From an uncultured Clostridia bacterium (GTDB lineage: Bacteria > Bacillota > Clostridia > Christensenellales > UBA1242), in contig CAKVGK010000002.1 in assembly GCA_934747385.1 (NCBI GenBank), forward strand, positions 1 to 64,000: 64,000 bases of DNA, given 5' to 3'. The position numbers and the translations under genes were made by a program. The notes under the pieces were generated by a model, which saw nothing but the letters and a program-made list of their open reading frames with translations, ran no database searches and had not been told where the DNA came from. Below, one piece after another: positions 53,020-62,337 of this stretch (position 1 is the stretch's first letter; every line of letters begins with the position of its first letter).

Positions 53020-53934
53020 CTAGTTTATTCTTTCACGGACATAATATAAAGGCTTGTGTTTTGATTCAACAAAAGTGCGATAAACATAATTACCAATCAA
53101 TGATAAACATACGATAATAACATTCGTACATATCAAAATAGTAAAGATAATTGATAAAGTACCAAGCAAATTGAAGTGTTTTGTGGCGACGCACGCTATT
53201 ATTGAAATAATCAAACCAAAGAATGATAAAATCCCTAAAAACAATCCAGATTTAAACAATAAATCAATAGGGAGACTTGACTGGGAAAATATAATATCCT
53301 CAGCACTTTTTAGTCTCTTTTTAAAGTTATAACCAGACTTTCCTTCAAATCTGTTTTCTCGAACAACTTGAACACAACCCTGTTTAAAGCCTAATGAATT
53401 AACATAGCACACAAACCCTCTACTATTTTCGCGGTTTGAAATAACAGAATCAATAACAATTCGGCTATATATTCCAAAATTGCTTATATTGTTATCAATT
53501 TTTATTCCCATAATTTTTGAATAGGTGCTATAAAACAATTTTGAGGTTAACTTCTTTAATTTTACATTTTTAATTTGAGCCAAGACATAGTCGTAATCAT
53601 TTTGTTTTATTGTTTGATATAACAGCATAATATCTTCTGGCTTATCTTGTAAATCACAGTCCATAACCACAACATAATTGCCAGATGACGCATCAAGACC
53701 TGCCAAAATTGCTTTTTGTTGACCGAAATTTTTAGACAAGTCTAAACCAATGATTTTATTGTTGTTATTACATTGTTTCTTAATTTCTGCCCAAGAATTC
53801 TTAGGGCAGTGGTCATTGACTAAAATAATTTCATAGTCATTTGTCAGTTCTGACAAGGTTTGAGTTAAGCGTTCGCACAAAGGTTGTATTGCTGCTGGAC
53901 AGCCGTAAACAGGCACAACAACTGATATCTCCAT
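53020..53934 (-). CDS. Polyprenyl-phosphate glycosyltransferase, GT2 (GtrB/ArnC-like)
   Basis: The 304-residue protein has a DPM1-like GT-A domain (EISVVVPVYGCPAAIQPL, ILVNDHCPK, VVMDCDLQDKPED) and two C-terminal membrane helices (about 228-250 and 260-290). Such enzymes load a sugar from a nucleotide onto undecaprenyl phosphate at the inner face of the membrane. It is the last gene of a five-gene operon with two SMR-like proteins, which fits an ArnC-ArnE-ArnF type sugar-lipid system. Confidence 0.87.
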   Translation of the reverse strand: MEISVVVPVYGCPAAIQPLCERLTQTLSELTNDYEIILVNDHCPKNSWAEIKKQCNNNNKIIGLDLSKNFGQQKAILAGLDASSGNYVVVMDCDLQDKPEDIMLLYQTIKQNDYDYVLAQIKNVKLKKLTSKLFYSTYSKIMGIKIDNNISNFGIYSRIVIDSVISNRENSRGFVCYVNSLGFKQGCVQVVRENRFEGKSGYNFKKRLKSAEDIIFSQSSLPIDLLFKSGLFLGILSFFGLIISIIACVATKHFNLLGTLSIIFTILICTNVIIVCLSLIGNYVYRTFVESKHKPLYYVRERIN

Positions 53935-53943
53935 AATAATCTC

Positions 53944-54276
53944 CTAAATATAAAATATAATAATTCCCACAATGATAATAAGGTTTCCAAGAATAACATT
54001 CCATGAAAGTTTTTCTTTTAGAATAAGCCAACTAAAAATTAAAATAAAAACATATCCTAGAGTTTCAATAATAGGGCCACTTGTGTATGCAATGCCTCGA
54101 TATGCCAAAATTGTGAGTAGAGTTGAAACAATCAAAAGTAAATATCCTCCAATAACCAAAGGATTGAGGTATTCTTGCTTTATTGTTTTGTGGGGTTTGT
54201 TTGCACTTATCTTTAAAAGCAATTGAGAAATAGATGCTATAAAGACAGATAAAATCATAATAAAATAATACATCAT
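53944..54276 (-). CDS. SMR/EamA-like small membrane protein (1)
   Basis: The 110-residue protein has four membrane helices and the pattern of EmrE/ArnE-type half transporters (LLLKISANKP, IAYTSGPIIETLGYVFILIFS, GNLIIIVGIIIF). With its neighbour it probably forms a heterodimer that flips a lipid-linked sugar. It overlaps the next upstream gene by 4 bp and lies 9 bp before the GT2 gene. Confidence 0.8.
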   Translation of the reverse strand: MMYYFIMILSVFIASISQLLLKISANKPHKTIKQEYLNPLVIGGYLLLIVSTLLTILAYRGIAYTSGPIIETLGYVFILIFSWLILKEKLSWNVILGNLIIIVGIIIFYI

Positions 54277-54683
54277 TTTTTAATGTTTACAACAATTATT
54301 CCTACAATAACTATTGCTACTCCTATTAATTTAGTTGCAGAAAAAGATTCATTAAATATTGTTGCTCCCCAAATTAGAGTCCAAATTAGGGCAGTTGCTT
54401 TGAAAGCGTAAGAAATTGATAAGTTGAGATGCTTTATAATTTGTTGCCAAATAATTGCATAAGCCCCTAAAATTAAAATTTCTAAACCATAAAATAAACA
54501 AAATTTAAAAGACAAGAAGGCTTCGCCTGAAGCAAATTTTGCACATACCCCAGACAAAGAGGATAAAAATATTGAGGCTATCAACACTAAATATAAAACA
54601 ACTTTCTTTTTAGTTGATAAAGATGTTACATTTGTTTCGTTTGTTACAGGTTTATTTGTTTGATTTGAATTGTTTTCTTCCAT
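54273..54683 (-). CDS. SMR/EamA-like small membrane protein (2)
   Basis: The 136-residue protein has a Thr/Asn-rich cytoplasmic start of about 28 residues, then four membrane helices (VVLYLVLIASIFLSSLSGV, ISYAFKATALIWTLIWGAT, LIGVAIVIVGIIVVNI). It is the probable partner of the adjacent 110-residue protein. Its start codon meets the stop of the epimerase gene. Confidence 0.8.
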   Translation of the reverse strand: MEENNSNQTNKPVTNETNVTSLSTKKKVVLYLVLIASIFLSSLSGVCAKFASGEAFLSFKFCLFYGLEILILGAYAIIWQQIIKHLNLSISYAFKATALIWTLIWGATIFNESFSATKLIGVAIVIVGIIVVNIKK

Positions 54684-55690
54684 TACTTGTTTTTCCTATA
54701 TTTAAACCAATCGTTGTAAAAATTATTTTCCATTTCATTTTTAAAGTCAATCATCATATCTTTGTAATTTGTAAATTTTGGAGCAAATCCAAAGTCATTA
54801 ATAGATTTAGAAATGTCTAAGAAATAACTTGGAGAATTATTTGGTTTTTCAGGTCTTAAAACTATTTTTGATTTTTTATCCTTACCAAAGACGTCTATAA
54901 TTGTTTGAATCTGGTCTTTTAAATATAACTTGTTGCCATTAGAAATATTGTATACACCATATGCCTTGTCACTTTTTATTGCATCGCAACATGCGTCAAC
55001 AAGGTCTTTTACATAAATTATATCACGATATAAATTTTCATTTCCCCAAAGTTCTATATCTTCACCATTCTGTGCTTTCTCAATAAATGTTTGAATTCCA
55101 GACTTATATGCTTTGCCATCAACATAAATAGTGCCATGTGGACCAACGCCATATACAGGAGGAAGCCTAAATATAATTGGTTTGAAGTTAAAGGTTGAGG
55201 CGTAGTGAAATATATAATCTATTGCTGCAAGTTTGCTTATAATGTAGGCACTGTGATCACCTGTATATTTTATTTTTCTTTCGGCATTTTCTTTGATGGG
55301 CTGACCATTAATTCCGTTGGCAAGGATATCAGAATAAGATGAAGTATACAAAAAGTTAGGTATTTTGTTTTTTACACAATATTCTAGGGCATAAATTGTA
55401 CCTAATACGTTTGTCTTTACATAGTCTTCAGAATCATCAAAATTTGAATCATCATATTTAATATTTGCAGGCAGTCTGCCAGCAAACATAATAATTGCTT
55501 CTACGTTTGAAGTTGGCAATTTGCTAAAATCTTCTTTTTTATTAATGTCTAATTGAACCCAAGTCAAATTTTTATGTTCAAAACTTGGTTTCTTTGAAAA
55601 ATAAGTTCCAACAACTTGTTCGTTTTCGTCAAGAAGCTTTTTAACCATATAGCTACCAATAAAGCCACTTGCTCCCAAAACTAATATCAT
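54683..55690 (-). CDS. NAD-dependent epimerase/dehydratase
   Basis: The 335-residue extended short-chain dehydrogenase has GASGFIGSYMVKKLL (NAD-binding G-x-x-G-x-x-G), a Ser and a Y-x-x-x-K active site (AYIISKLAA) and the sugar-binding RDIIYVKDLVDAC. The substrate is probably a nucleotide sugar. It overlaps the ATP-grasp gene by 4 bp. It may make a 4-epimer or ketosugar for the glycan that the operon exports. Confidence 0.88.
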   Translation of the reverse strand: MILVLGASGFIGSYMVKKLLDENEQVVGTYFSKKPSFEHKNLTWVQLDINKKEDFSKLPTSNVEAIIMFAGRLPANIKYDDSNFDDSEDYVKTNVLGTIYALEYCVKNKIPNFLYTSSYSDILANGINGQPIKENAERKIKYTGDHSAYIISKLAAIDYIFHYASTFNFKPIIFRLPPVYGVGPHGTIYVDGKAYKSGIQTFIEKAQNGEDIELWGNENLYRDIIYVKDLVDACCDAIKSDKAYGVYNISNGNKLYLKDQIQTIIDVFGKDKKSKIVLRPEKPNNSPSYFLDISKSINDFGFAPKFTNYKDMMIDFKNEMENNFYNDWFKYRKNK

Positions 55691-56838
55691 TTGTTTAAAA
55701 CCTCCAACAATTTTTTTCTATCATCAAAATGCATGATTGCATAACCAAGTCTAGATGAACTATCCACAACTTCGTTTTCATTTATTGTTTCTGGCAAATC
55801 CATTTGAATTATATTTCTTTTACGTATTTTTTTAACAATATCCAGATCGGTTTGATTGAATATGTATTTTATTCCAACGTTTTTATAAACTGGCTTAAAA
55901 TCTGCTTGCAAATTCAAAGGATTGCCAACCGCGCAATCAATACAATATTTTACAAAATCATGGCCGGTGGAATATTTAACTAGGTCACTTCCAATAAAAT
56001 CGCCACCCATTCTACTTCCAATTTCAATAATTTTAATCGTTCTGCTTGCAGTGTCCCACTTAAATTCGCTATGAGAGCAACCCTGTTTAATATTCAAGGC
56101 GTTTAATGCTTCATAGATTGACTTTTCAATAATTTTTAATTCTGCTTTGTTAAAACCAGATGGTTCGATATGTCCGGTTTCAATAAAGTTTGGTGCACCA
56201 GTTGTGAATTTTTTTGTCACAGCAAGCATTGTATGCTTTCCATTTTGTGAAATACACTCGGCTGAAAATTCATCTCCTTCCAAAAATTCTTCAATAATAG
56301 CCTTTTTTTCAAAGGATTGTTCAAAAGCATTTTCTAATGCGGTGTCAAGTTCTTCTGTGCTGAATATTTTTGTAATCGCTCTACTTCCAGACCTGTCGGT
56401 TGGTTTTACAATAAGTGGAAATTTAAAATTTGAAATATTCACTTCCTGAATGTTTGAAACAACTTCAAATTTAGGGCATTCAATACCATGTCTAGAAAAA
56501 CATGATCTCATTAAATATTTGTTTGTGCTGTTTGTTGTACACTCTACGCTGTTGCCTGGCAAATTTAATTCTTTTGCCAACTTATTAACAGTGATATTTG
56601 CTAAGTCACTTGCAATAGTACAAATACCGCATGGGTGGATTTGTTTTAATATTTCCAAAATTTTTGAAATATTTTTAATGTCTATATCATAAAATTTATC
56701 AATAAAATCAAAACCTGTGGCCCCAGTTTTCCATGCAAACACATGTGTTTCATAACCTAATATCTTTGCTTTTTTAATTAATGGTAATTGCAAATAACTT
56801 GCGCCAATAATCGCTAATTTTTTTATTTTTTGACTCAT
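55687..56838 (-). CDS. ATP-grasp ligase
   Basis: The 383-residue protein has a pre-ATP-grasp Rossmann-like region (LAIIGASYLQLPLIKKAKIL) and an ATP-grasp core: FPLIVKPTDRSGSRAI (Gly-rich lid), EEFLEGDEFSAEC, and EIGSRMGGDF with Mg ligands. Such enzymes join a carboxylate to an amine or similar. In an amino-sugar locus it may acylate the 4-amino sugar with an amino acid; that is inference. It heads the minus-strand operon, divergent from the WecE-like gene. Confidence 0.85.
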   Translation of the reverse strand: MSQKIKKLAIIGASYLQLPLIKKAKILGYETHVFAWKTGATGFDFIDKFYDIDIKNISKILEILKQIHPCGICTIASDLANITVNKLAKELNLPGNSVECTTNSTNKYLMRSCFSRHGIECPKFEVVSNIQEVNISNFKFPLIVKPTDRSGSRAITKIFSTEELDTALENAFEQSFEKKAIIEEFLEGDEFSAECISQNGKHTMLAVTKKFTTGAPNFIETGHIEPSGFNKAELKIIEKSIYEALNALNIKQGCSHSEFKWDTASRTIKIIEIGSRMGGDFIGSDLVKYSTGHDFVKYCIDCAVGNPLNLQADFKPVYKNVGIKYIFNQTDLDIVKKIRKRNIIQMDLPETINENEVVDSSSRLGYAIMHFDDRKKLLEVLNK

Positions 56839-56927
56839 GTCCTCAATATTAGCATTTTTTTTGATATTTTGTCAAATGATTATATTTATTGTTGAAAAAT
56901 AAAATAAAAAGTTCTTTGTATAATGCT

Positions 56928-56956
56928 TTGACTTATTTTTCTTGTGGTTTTATAAT
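56928..56956 (+). promoter_or_regulatory. Promoter of the wecE-rfbA-rfbB operon
   Basis: TTGACT (56928-56933), a 17-nt spacer and TATAAT (56951-56956), 25 nt before the ATG at 56982. Confidence 0.82.
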
Positions 56957-56981
56957 AGTTAAACAATTAAAAGGGAAAATT

Positions 56982-58121
56982 ATGATACCATTTAACAAAC
57001 CTAGTTTAACAGAGCTAGAAAAAAAATATATGTTACAGGCCATTGAATCTGGAAAAATATGTGGAGATGGAGGGTTTACTAAAAAGGTTAATGAATTTTT
57101 TAAAAAAAAATTTAATGTTGATAATTTTATGTTAACAACCTCTTGCAGTTCTGCTTTGGACATGTCTGCAATTTTGTTGGATTTGCAAAAAGGAGACGAA
57201 GTAATTGTTCCGTCATATACATTCGTTTCAACTGCTAATTCGATAGTTTTACGTGGAGCAACTCCTGTTTTTTGTGATGTTTGCAAAGAAACTATGAATA
57301 TCGACCCTAATAAAATTGAAGAATTGATTACAACAAGAACAAAAGCAATATACGTCGTGCACTATGCTGGTCATGTTTGTGATATGGACAAAATTATGAG
57401 TATCGCAAGATCTCATGATTTATATGTCGTTGAGGATGCAGCGCAAGCAGTTGGTTCTCTCTATAATGGTAAAGTTGCTGGCACAATAGGAGATATGGGT
57501 TGTTATTCTTTTCATGAAACAAAAAATTATGTAATGGGTGAAGGTGGTGCTTTAATAATTAACAACCCAAAATTTGTAGAAAGGGCTGAAATTATTCGTG
57601 AAAAAGGAACTGACAGAAGTAAGTTTTTGCGTGGACAAGTTGACAAATACACCTGGCAGGATTGTGGCTCCTCATTCTTGCCATCAGACATTTTGTCTGC
57701 AATATTGTACGCTCAATTAGAAAGATTTGATGAAATTTTTAATAAGCGTATGTCAGCATGGAATTATTATTATCAAAATCTTAAAATTCTTGAAGAACAA
57801 GGATTGATAGAATTACAGGGCAGCAAAGTTGAAAACTACCAACATAACGCACACATGTTTTATATTTTGACTAAAGATATCCAAGAACGTGATAAATTAA
57901 CTGCATATTTAAAGCAATGCGGAATCAGTGCAGTTTTCCATTATGTTCCGCTGCATAATTCACCTTTTGCAATCAAACTTTTAAACAACAAAATTCCAAA
58001 ACTGCCAGTAACCGTAGAGTATTCACAGAGGTTACTGCGTTTGCCAATGTATGCTGATATCAGTTTGAATGAATTGGAATTTATTGTTAATTCAATCAAA
58101 ACTTTTTATGAGGTGAAATAA
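56982..58121 (+). CDS. WecE-like dTDP-4-amino-4,6-dideoxy sugar transaminase
   Basis: This PLP aminotransferase (DegT/DnrJ/EryC1/WecE family, 379 residues) places an amino group at C4 of a dTDP-4-keto-6-deoxy sugar. It has IPFNKPSLTELEKKYM, TTSCSSALDMSA, SYTFVSTAN, EDAAQAVGS and the PLP lysine in FHETKNYVMGEGGA (about K180), which closely matches Escherichia coli WecE. An earlier ATG at 56889 lies before the promoter. Shine-Dalgarno AAGGGAA precedes ATG 56982. With RfbA and RfbB it should make dTDP-Fuc4N or dTDP-Qui4N. Confidence 0.9.
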   Translation: MIPFNKPSLTELEKKYMLQAIESGKICGDGGFTKKVNEFFKKKFNVDNFMLTTSCSSALDMSAILLDLQKGDEVIVPSYTFVSTANSIVLRGATPVFCDVCKETMNIDPNKIEELITTRTKAIYVVHYAGHVCDMDKIMSIARSHDLYVVEDAAQAVGSLYNGKVAGTIGDMGCYSFHETKNYVMGEGGALIINNPKFVERAEIIREKGTDRSKFLRGQVDKYTWQDCGSSFLPSDILSAILYAQLERFDEIFNKRMSAWNYYYQNLKILEEQGLIELQGSKVENYQHNAHMFYILTKDIQERDKLTAYLKQCGISAVFHYVPLHNSPFAIKLLNNKIPKLPVTVEYSQRLLRLPMYADISLNELEFIVNSIKTFYEVK

Positions 58122-58993
58122 TGAAAGGTATAATTTTAGCAGGTGGCAAAGGAACAAGGTTGTGGCCAATAACCAAATCTATAAGCAAGCAAATTATTCC
58201 AATTTATGATAAACCTATGATTTTTTATCCGTTGTCGGTATTAATGCTTGCAAACATTAAGGAATATTTAATAATTTCAACACCTAGAGATATCCCAATG
58301 TTTAAAGAATTGCTTGGCGATGGAAGTCAATTAGGAATAAATATTCAGTATAAAATTCAAGAGAATGCAAATGGAATTGCTGAAGCGTTCTTAATAGGTA
58401 AGGATTTTATAGGGAAGGATAATGTGTGCTTAATTCTGGGCGACAATTTCTTTTATGGTCATGGATTTTCAGATTTCTTAAAAGAATGCAAAACAATAGA
58501 TCAAGTAGGTGGAGCATACGTCCTAGCATATAAAGTAAAAGACCCAACAAAATATGGGGTTGTTGAATTTGATGAAACAAAAAAAGTTGTTTCCATTGAA
58601 GAAAAGCCTTTGATTCCAAAATCTGAGTATGCAATACCTGGATTGTATTTTTTTGATAATTCAGTTATTGAAAAAACAAAGAATTGTAAGAAATCTGCAA
58701 GAGGTGAATATGAGATTGTTTCAATCTTAAATCAATACCTAAATGAAAACAAATTAAAGTGCGCGGTTGTTGGTAGAGGTTTAGCATGGCTTGACACTGG
58801 GGAACCTTCTGGACTTAACGACGCTAGCAATTTTGTGAGAACAATACAAGATTCTCAGTCTGCTTATATTGCTTGTCTTGAAGAAGTTGCTTATAATCAA
58901 GGATTTATAAACTATCAACAGTTAATTAATCTAGGCAAAACTTACAAATCAGAATATGGAAAATATATTCTATCTTTAAAGGAGAAAAATTAA
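58121..58993 (+). CDS. rfbA: Glucose-1-phosphate thymidylyltransferase
   Basis: RfbA makes dTDP-glucose from dTTP and glucose-1-phosphate. The 290-residue protein has LAGGKGTRLWPITKSISKQ, IYDKPMIFYPLSVLMLA, LILGDNFFYGHG and EEKPLIPKSEYAIPGLYFF. It overlaps the WecE-like gene by one base (TAATG) and rfbB by one base, so the three are tightly coupled. Confidence 0.96.
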   Translation: MKGIILAGGKGTRLWPITKSISKQIIPIYDKPMIFYPLSVLMLANIKEYLIISTPRDIPMFKELLGDGSQLGINIQYKIQENANGIAEAFLIGKDFIGKDNVCLILGDNFFYGHGFSDFLKECKTIDQVGGAYVLAYKVKDPTKYGVVEFDETKKVVSIEEKPLIPKSEYAIPGLYFFDNSVIEKTKNCKKSARGEYEIVSILNQYLNENKLKCAVVGRGLAWLDTGEPSGLNDASNFVRTIQDSQSAYIACLEEVAYNQGFINYQQLINLGKTYKSEYGKYILSLKEKN

Positions 58994-60036
58994 TGCAAAC
59001 TTATTTAATTACCGGTGGTGCAGGTTTCATTGGTTCAAACTTTATAAAATACATGCTAAAAACATATAAAGAAATTAAAATTATCAATCTGGACAAATTA
59101 ACATATGCTGGAAATATTAACAATTTAAGAACTTGTGAAACCGATGAAAGATATAGCTTCGTAAGAGGAGATATTTGCGATAAACAAGTGGTAGAAAACA
59201 TATTCAAACAAAATAATATTGATTATGTTGTAAATTTTGCAGCGGAAAGTCATGTTGACAATAGTATAAAATCTGCATTCCCTTTTTTTGAAACAAATGT
59301 TATGGGGTGCTTAAATTTGATTGAACAAGCAAGAAAATTTTGGAGTGATGGCGAAGGCTATTTGCCAAATAAAAAATTTCTTCAAATTTCAACAGATGAA
59401 GTATATGGGAGCTTGGAATTAGATTCCGTAGAAAAGTTTAATGAGCAAACTAACATTAATCCGCATTCTCCTTATTCGGCGTCAAAAGCAAGCGCAGATA
59501 TGCTTGTTAAATCTTTCTATGATACGCACAAAATGCCAATTAACATAACAAGATGTTCAAATAATTATGGACCATTTCAATTTCCAGAAAAATTAATACC
59601 TTTAATATTTACAAAATGTCTAAAAAAACAATCTTTACCAGTATATGGTGATGGGTTAAATGTTAGAGATTGGTTATTTGTTGAAGACCACTGTAGAGCT
59701 ATTGATTTAGTTTTGCATAAAGGCAAAATAGGCGAAATTTATAATATTGGTGGCGGTGTTGAGCAACCAAATATAGCCATAGTTAAAAAGATTATTAATT
59801 TTTTGCATAAATACGACGCTAAAATAACAGAAGAATTGATAACTTATGTTACAGACAGAAAGGGACATGATAGAAGATATGCTATTGATTGTTCGAAATT
59901 GACGAAAGAATTAGGATATAGTCCAATGTATAATTTTAACCAAGCAATGGACGAAACTCTGACATGGTATTTAAACAACAAAAATTGGTTGGAAAATATT
60001 GTAAGTGGTGAATATGTCAACGACAACAACGCTTAG
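58993..60036 (+). CDS. rfbB: dTDP-glucose 4,6-dehydratase
   Basis: RfbB forms dTDP-4-keto-6-deoxyglucose. The 347-residue protein has GGAGFIGSNFIKYML, FAAESHVDNSI, STDEVYGSL, the catalytic YSASK and RCSNNYGPFQFPEKLIPL. rfbC and rfbD are not in the window, so the product is not headed for rhamnose here but for the aminotransferase next door. It overlaps the following gene by 23 bp. Confidence 0.96.
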   Translation: MQTYLITGGAGFIGSNFIKYMLKTYKEIKIINLDKLTYAGNINNLRTCETDERYSFVRGDICDKQVVENIFKQNNIDYVVNFAAESHVDNSIKSAFPFFETNVMGCLNLIEQARKFWSDGEGYLPNKKFLQISTDEVYGSLELDSVEKFNEQTNINPHSPYSASKASADMLVKSFYDTHKMPINITRCSNNYGPFQFPEKLIPLIFTKCLKKQSLPVYGDGLNVRDWLFVEDHCRAIDLVLHKGKIGEIYNIGGGVEQPNIAIVKKIINFLHKYDAKITEELITYVTDRKGHDRRYAIDCSKLTKELGYSPMYNFNQAMDETLTWYLNNKNWLENIVSGEYVNDNNA

Positions 60037-61708
60037 TTCTTCAGAGAATAAAAACCTTAGCAACCCAAATCAGGCAAGAAAGAAGATTTGGATTTCTTTT
60101 GCAATTGTACTGGTTTACTTTGCTTTGTTGTTGCTCATTTTTAATTTCATGTTCAGCATAAATGATGACAGGCAAATTATGGAGATAGTGTGTGGAAAAT
60201 TTTCCAATGCAACACCTTATGCTATCTTTATTTCAACTTTGTTTTCTTATCCACTATATTTTCTTTATAAACTATTCCCAAATTTCCCAGTGTATGGCTT
60301 TGCTTATGTTGTAGAAATGTTTTTAGTTTTATGGTTTATTACATTTTTTGTTTTAAGCAAAGTTCAACAGAATATTAAAATAAAAGCACTGTTTATTACA
60401 ATAACATATTTAACATTATTACCATTTTTGGTTTTAACTCAATTTACATTTGTTACGGCAATATTATGTTTTCCTCTTGTTATAATAAGTGTTTATTTTA
60501 ATAAATTCAGTAAAAAAGAAAAAATAGTTTATTCGGTTTTATTTGCCTTGTTCGCGTTTTTATCCGTTGGAATTAGATATCAAGTCTTCTTAATGTCGGT
60601 ACCGTTTGTTGGTTTAGGAGTTGTACTTGGGCTCTCAAAAGATAAAAAATCATTTATATCAACACTGTTAATAGTTTTAATGACTGTTGTTTTTTTATTT
60701 AATCTTGGTTTGAACAAAATAATTTTGTCAAATGATGAGAATTATAAAAATTTTAACGAATACAACATTGTAAGGTCTGATTTATATGATTATTATGGAT
60801 TCCCTGATTATGATAGCAACAGAGAATTTTATGAAAGCTTATCAATTGATAAATCAGCTTATGAATTATTAACACATTATGTTTTTGATATCCCTGAAGC
60901 AAGTTTGGAAAACATGAGGGTTATTAGGGACTATCAGTTAGAAAATTCAACAAAATCAAATAGATTTATTATCAAAACAGTATATGAGGGTTTTAATGGT
61001 TCAAAAGTATTGTCCAGCTTAATAATTATTCTCATAGTCACAAATTGTTTCTGTGGCATAAAAAATAAAGATAAGAGAATTTTATTCTCTATTTTACTAT
61101 TGGTTATTGGAACTTTAATTATGTCTGCATTTATTGCTTATAAAATGAAATTCCCAGTTCGTATTGCAGAATGCTTACTGTTATTTAATTTTTACTTTTT
61201 AATTGCACAATTAACAAGTTTCGAAAATTCGCCGATAAAAACAAAAACAAGCAAAATTCTGTTTTGCATTATGGGAATATTAATGTTTAGCATGTTTGTT
61301 CATTCTATTGTCAAAACATATAATTATAGTAGAGGAATAAAATCTTATTGTAATTTTTATCAGGGGCTTGAAAATGAATTAATAAATCGACCTGAAAATA
61401 TATATTTTGTCGAAAAAGACATAACAATTCCTTTGAATGCTTATTTGTTAAAGTCAACAAAAGTAGTAACAAACCAGTATGTGTCGGATTGGAATGTGTT
61501 TTCAACCTTTTACAATTCTTTAATGAAAGAATTAAAATATTCTTCATTTTATGATTTGTTAAATAATGCTGATAATTTTTACTTGGTAACAAATGACTTA
61601 AATGTTATTAATAGATATAACGAATATGTAGGTTCAAGATTTAATAAAAAATTTGTTAATACAGAGGAGATATTGAATTGTAAAATTTGGTTTTTGTGCC
61701 CAGTTTAA
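60014..61708 (+). CDS. Polytopic membrane protein, probable GT-C type
   Basis: The 564-residue protein from ATG 60014 has a short cytoplasmic start, about ten membrane helices and a soluble C-terminal part of about 150 residues. The first loop carries NDDRQIMEIVCGKF, with acidic residues placed as in GT-C glycosyltransferases, and then ATPYAIFISTLFSYPLYFLYKLF. Similar proteins of unknown function are frequent in Clostridia. It is probably a transferase that adds a lipid-linked sugar to a glycan. The ATG is preceded by AGTGGTGA; a GTG at 60005 is an alternative. A terminator follows. Confidence 0.7.
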   Translation: MSTTTTLSSSENKNLSNPNQARKKIWISFAIVLVYFALLLLIFNFMFSINDDRQIMEIVCGKFSNATPYAIFISTLFSYPLYFLYKLFPNFPVYGFAYVVEMFLVLWFITFFVLSKVQQNIKIKALFITITYLTLLPFLVLTQFTFVTAILCFPLVIISVYFNKFSKKEKIVYSVLFALFAFLSVGIRYQVFLMSVPFVGLGVVLGLSKDKKSFISTLLIVLMTVVFLFNLGLNKIILSNDENYKNFNEYNIVRSDLYDYYGFPDYDSNREFYESLSIDKSAYELLTHYVFDIPEASLENMRVIRDYQLENSTKSNRFIIKTVYEGFNGSKVLSSLIIILIVTNCFCGIKNKDKRILFSILLLVIGTLIMSAFIAYKMKFPVRIAECLLLFNFYFLIAQLTSFENSPIKTKTSKILFCIMGILMFSMFVHSIVKTYNYSRGIKSYCNFYQGLENELINRPENIYFVEKDITIPLNAYLLKSTKVVTNQYVSDWNVFSTFYNSLMKELKYSSFYDLLNNADNFYLVTNDLNVINRYNEYVGSRFNKKFVNTEEILNCKIWFLCPV

Positions 61709-61746
61709 TCAAAAAATCTCGTCAATAGATTTGGCGAGATTTTTAT
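61709..61746 (+). terminator. Terminator of the dTDP-sugar operon
   Basis: AAAAATCTCGTCAA pairs with TTGGCGAGATTTTT (one G-U) around a 5-nt loop. Confidence 0.85.
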
Positions 61747-61934
61747 AATAATAACCCTAAAACAGCTCAATATAGTATAATTTTGAACTTAAGTTTAACG
61801 TGATATATCTTTATACTATAATTTGTTTTATAAGCATTTTTGGCTTAGTTTTTTTGATTCTAGGTTTAGGTTTTCATAATGCAATATGTTTTTCTATCAA
61901 AATCTTGTTAAATTATACTCAGTCAAAAAAATGA
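61747..61934. other. AT-rich gap without recognisable gene
   Basis: I see no gene between the operon terminator and the tRNA-Ser terminator. Several TATA-like words occur but no clear paired promoter. Confidence 0.5.
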
Positions 61935-61964
61935 CTAAAAAAGCACACTGTATTTAGTGCGCTT
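61935..61964 (-). terminator. Terminator of tRNA-Ser
   Basis: On the minus strand AAGCGCACT pairs with AGTGTGCTT (one G-U), loop AAATAC, then a T-run. Confidence 0.85.
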
Positions 61965-61995
61965 ATAATGTTAAATCACAACATATTGCGGTGTT

Positions 61996-62086
61996 TGGCG
62001 GAGAGTGAGGGATTTGAACCCTCGCGCGCCTTTCGACGCCTACATCCTTAGCAGGGACGCCTCTTCGACCTCTTGAGTAACTCTCC
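61996..62086 (-). tRNA. tRNA-Ser (GCT anticodon)
   Basis: A 91-nt class II tRNA: acceptor GGAGAGT with ACTCTCC, anticodon loop CTGCTAA with GCT (reads AGC/AGT), a long variable arm (GTAGGCGTCGAAAGGCGCGC), T arm GGGTTCAAATCCC and an encoded CCA. Confidence 0.95.
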
Positions 62087-62146
62087 TCATCGAACCACCG
62101 ATAATATTAAAATAATTTTGTAATTACTTATGTGAAAAACATTTTC

Positions 62147-62175
62147 AGTATAGCACAACAAAAAAGTTGTGTCAA
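62147..62175 (-). promoter_or_regulatory. Promoter of tRNA-Ser
   Basis: On the minus strand TTGACA (62175-62170), a 17-nt spacer and TATACT (62152-62147). Confidence 0.82.
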
Positions 62176-62337
62176 TCATATTTTACACATTTTGTTAAAG
62201 AAAAACGGGTTTAAACTAACTAGAATTTTAAAACGAAAAAATTTGTCTAAATTTGTAAAAGTGAAAAAATGTGGCAAAATAAGTGGACAAATAGAATATT
62301 TTTTATTATTATTTTATTAGGTTAAAAGGGAGGATTT

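Noticed and set aside
56889..56981. N-terminal extension of the WecE-like protein
   Set aside because: It lies upstream of and across the promoter; the ribosome site and family similarity begin at 56982.
62132..62320. 62-residue frame between tRNA-Ser and the lipoprotein gene
   Set aside because: It overlaps the tRNA-Ser promoter, has no ribosome site and no recognisable sequence.
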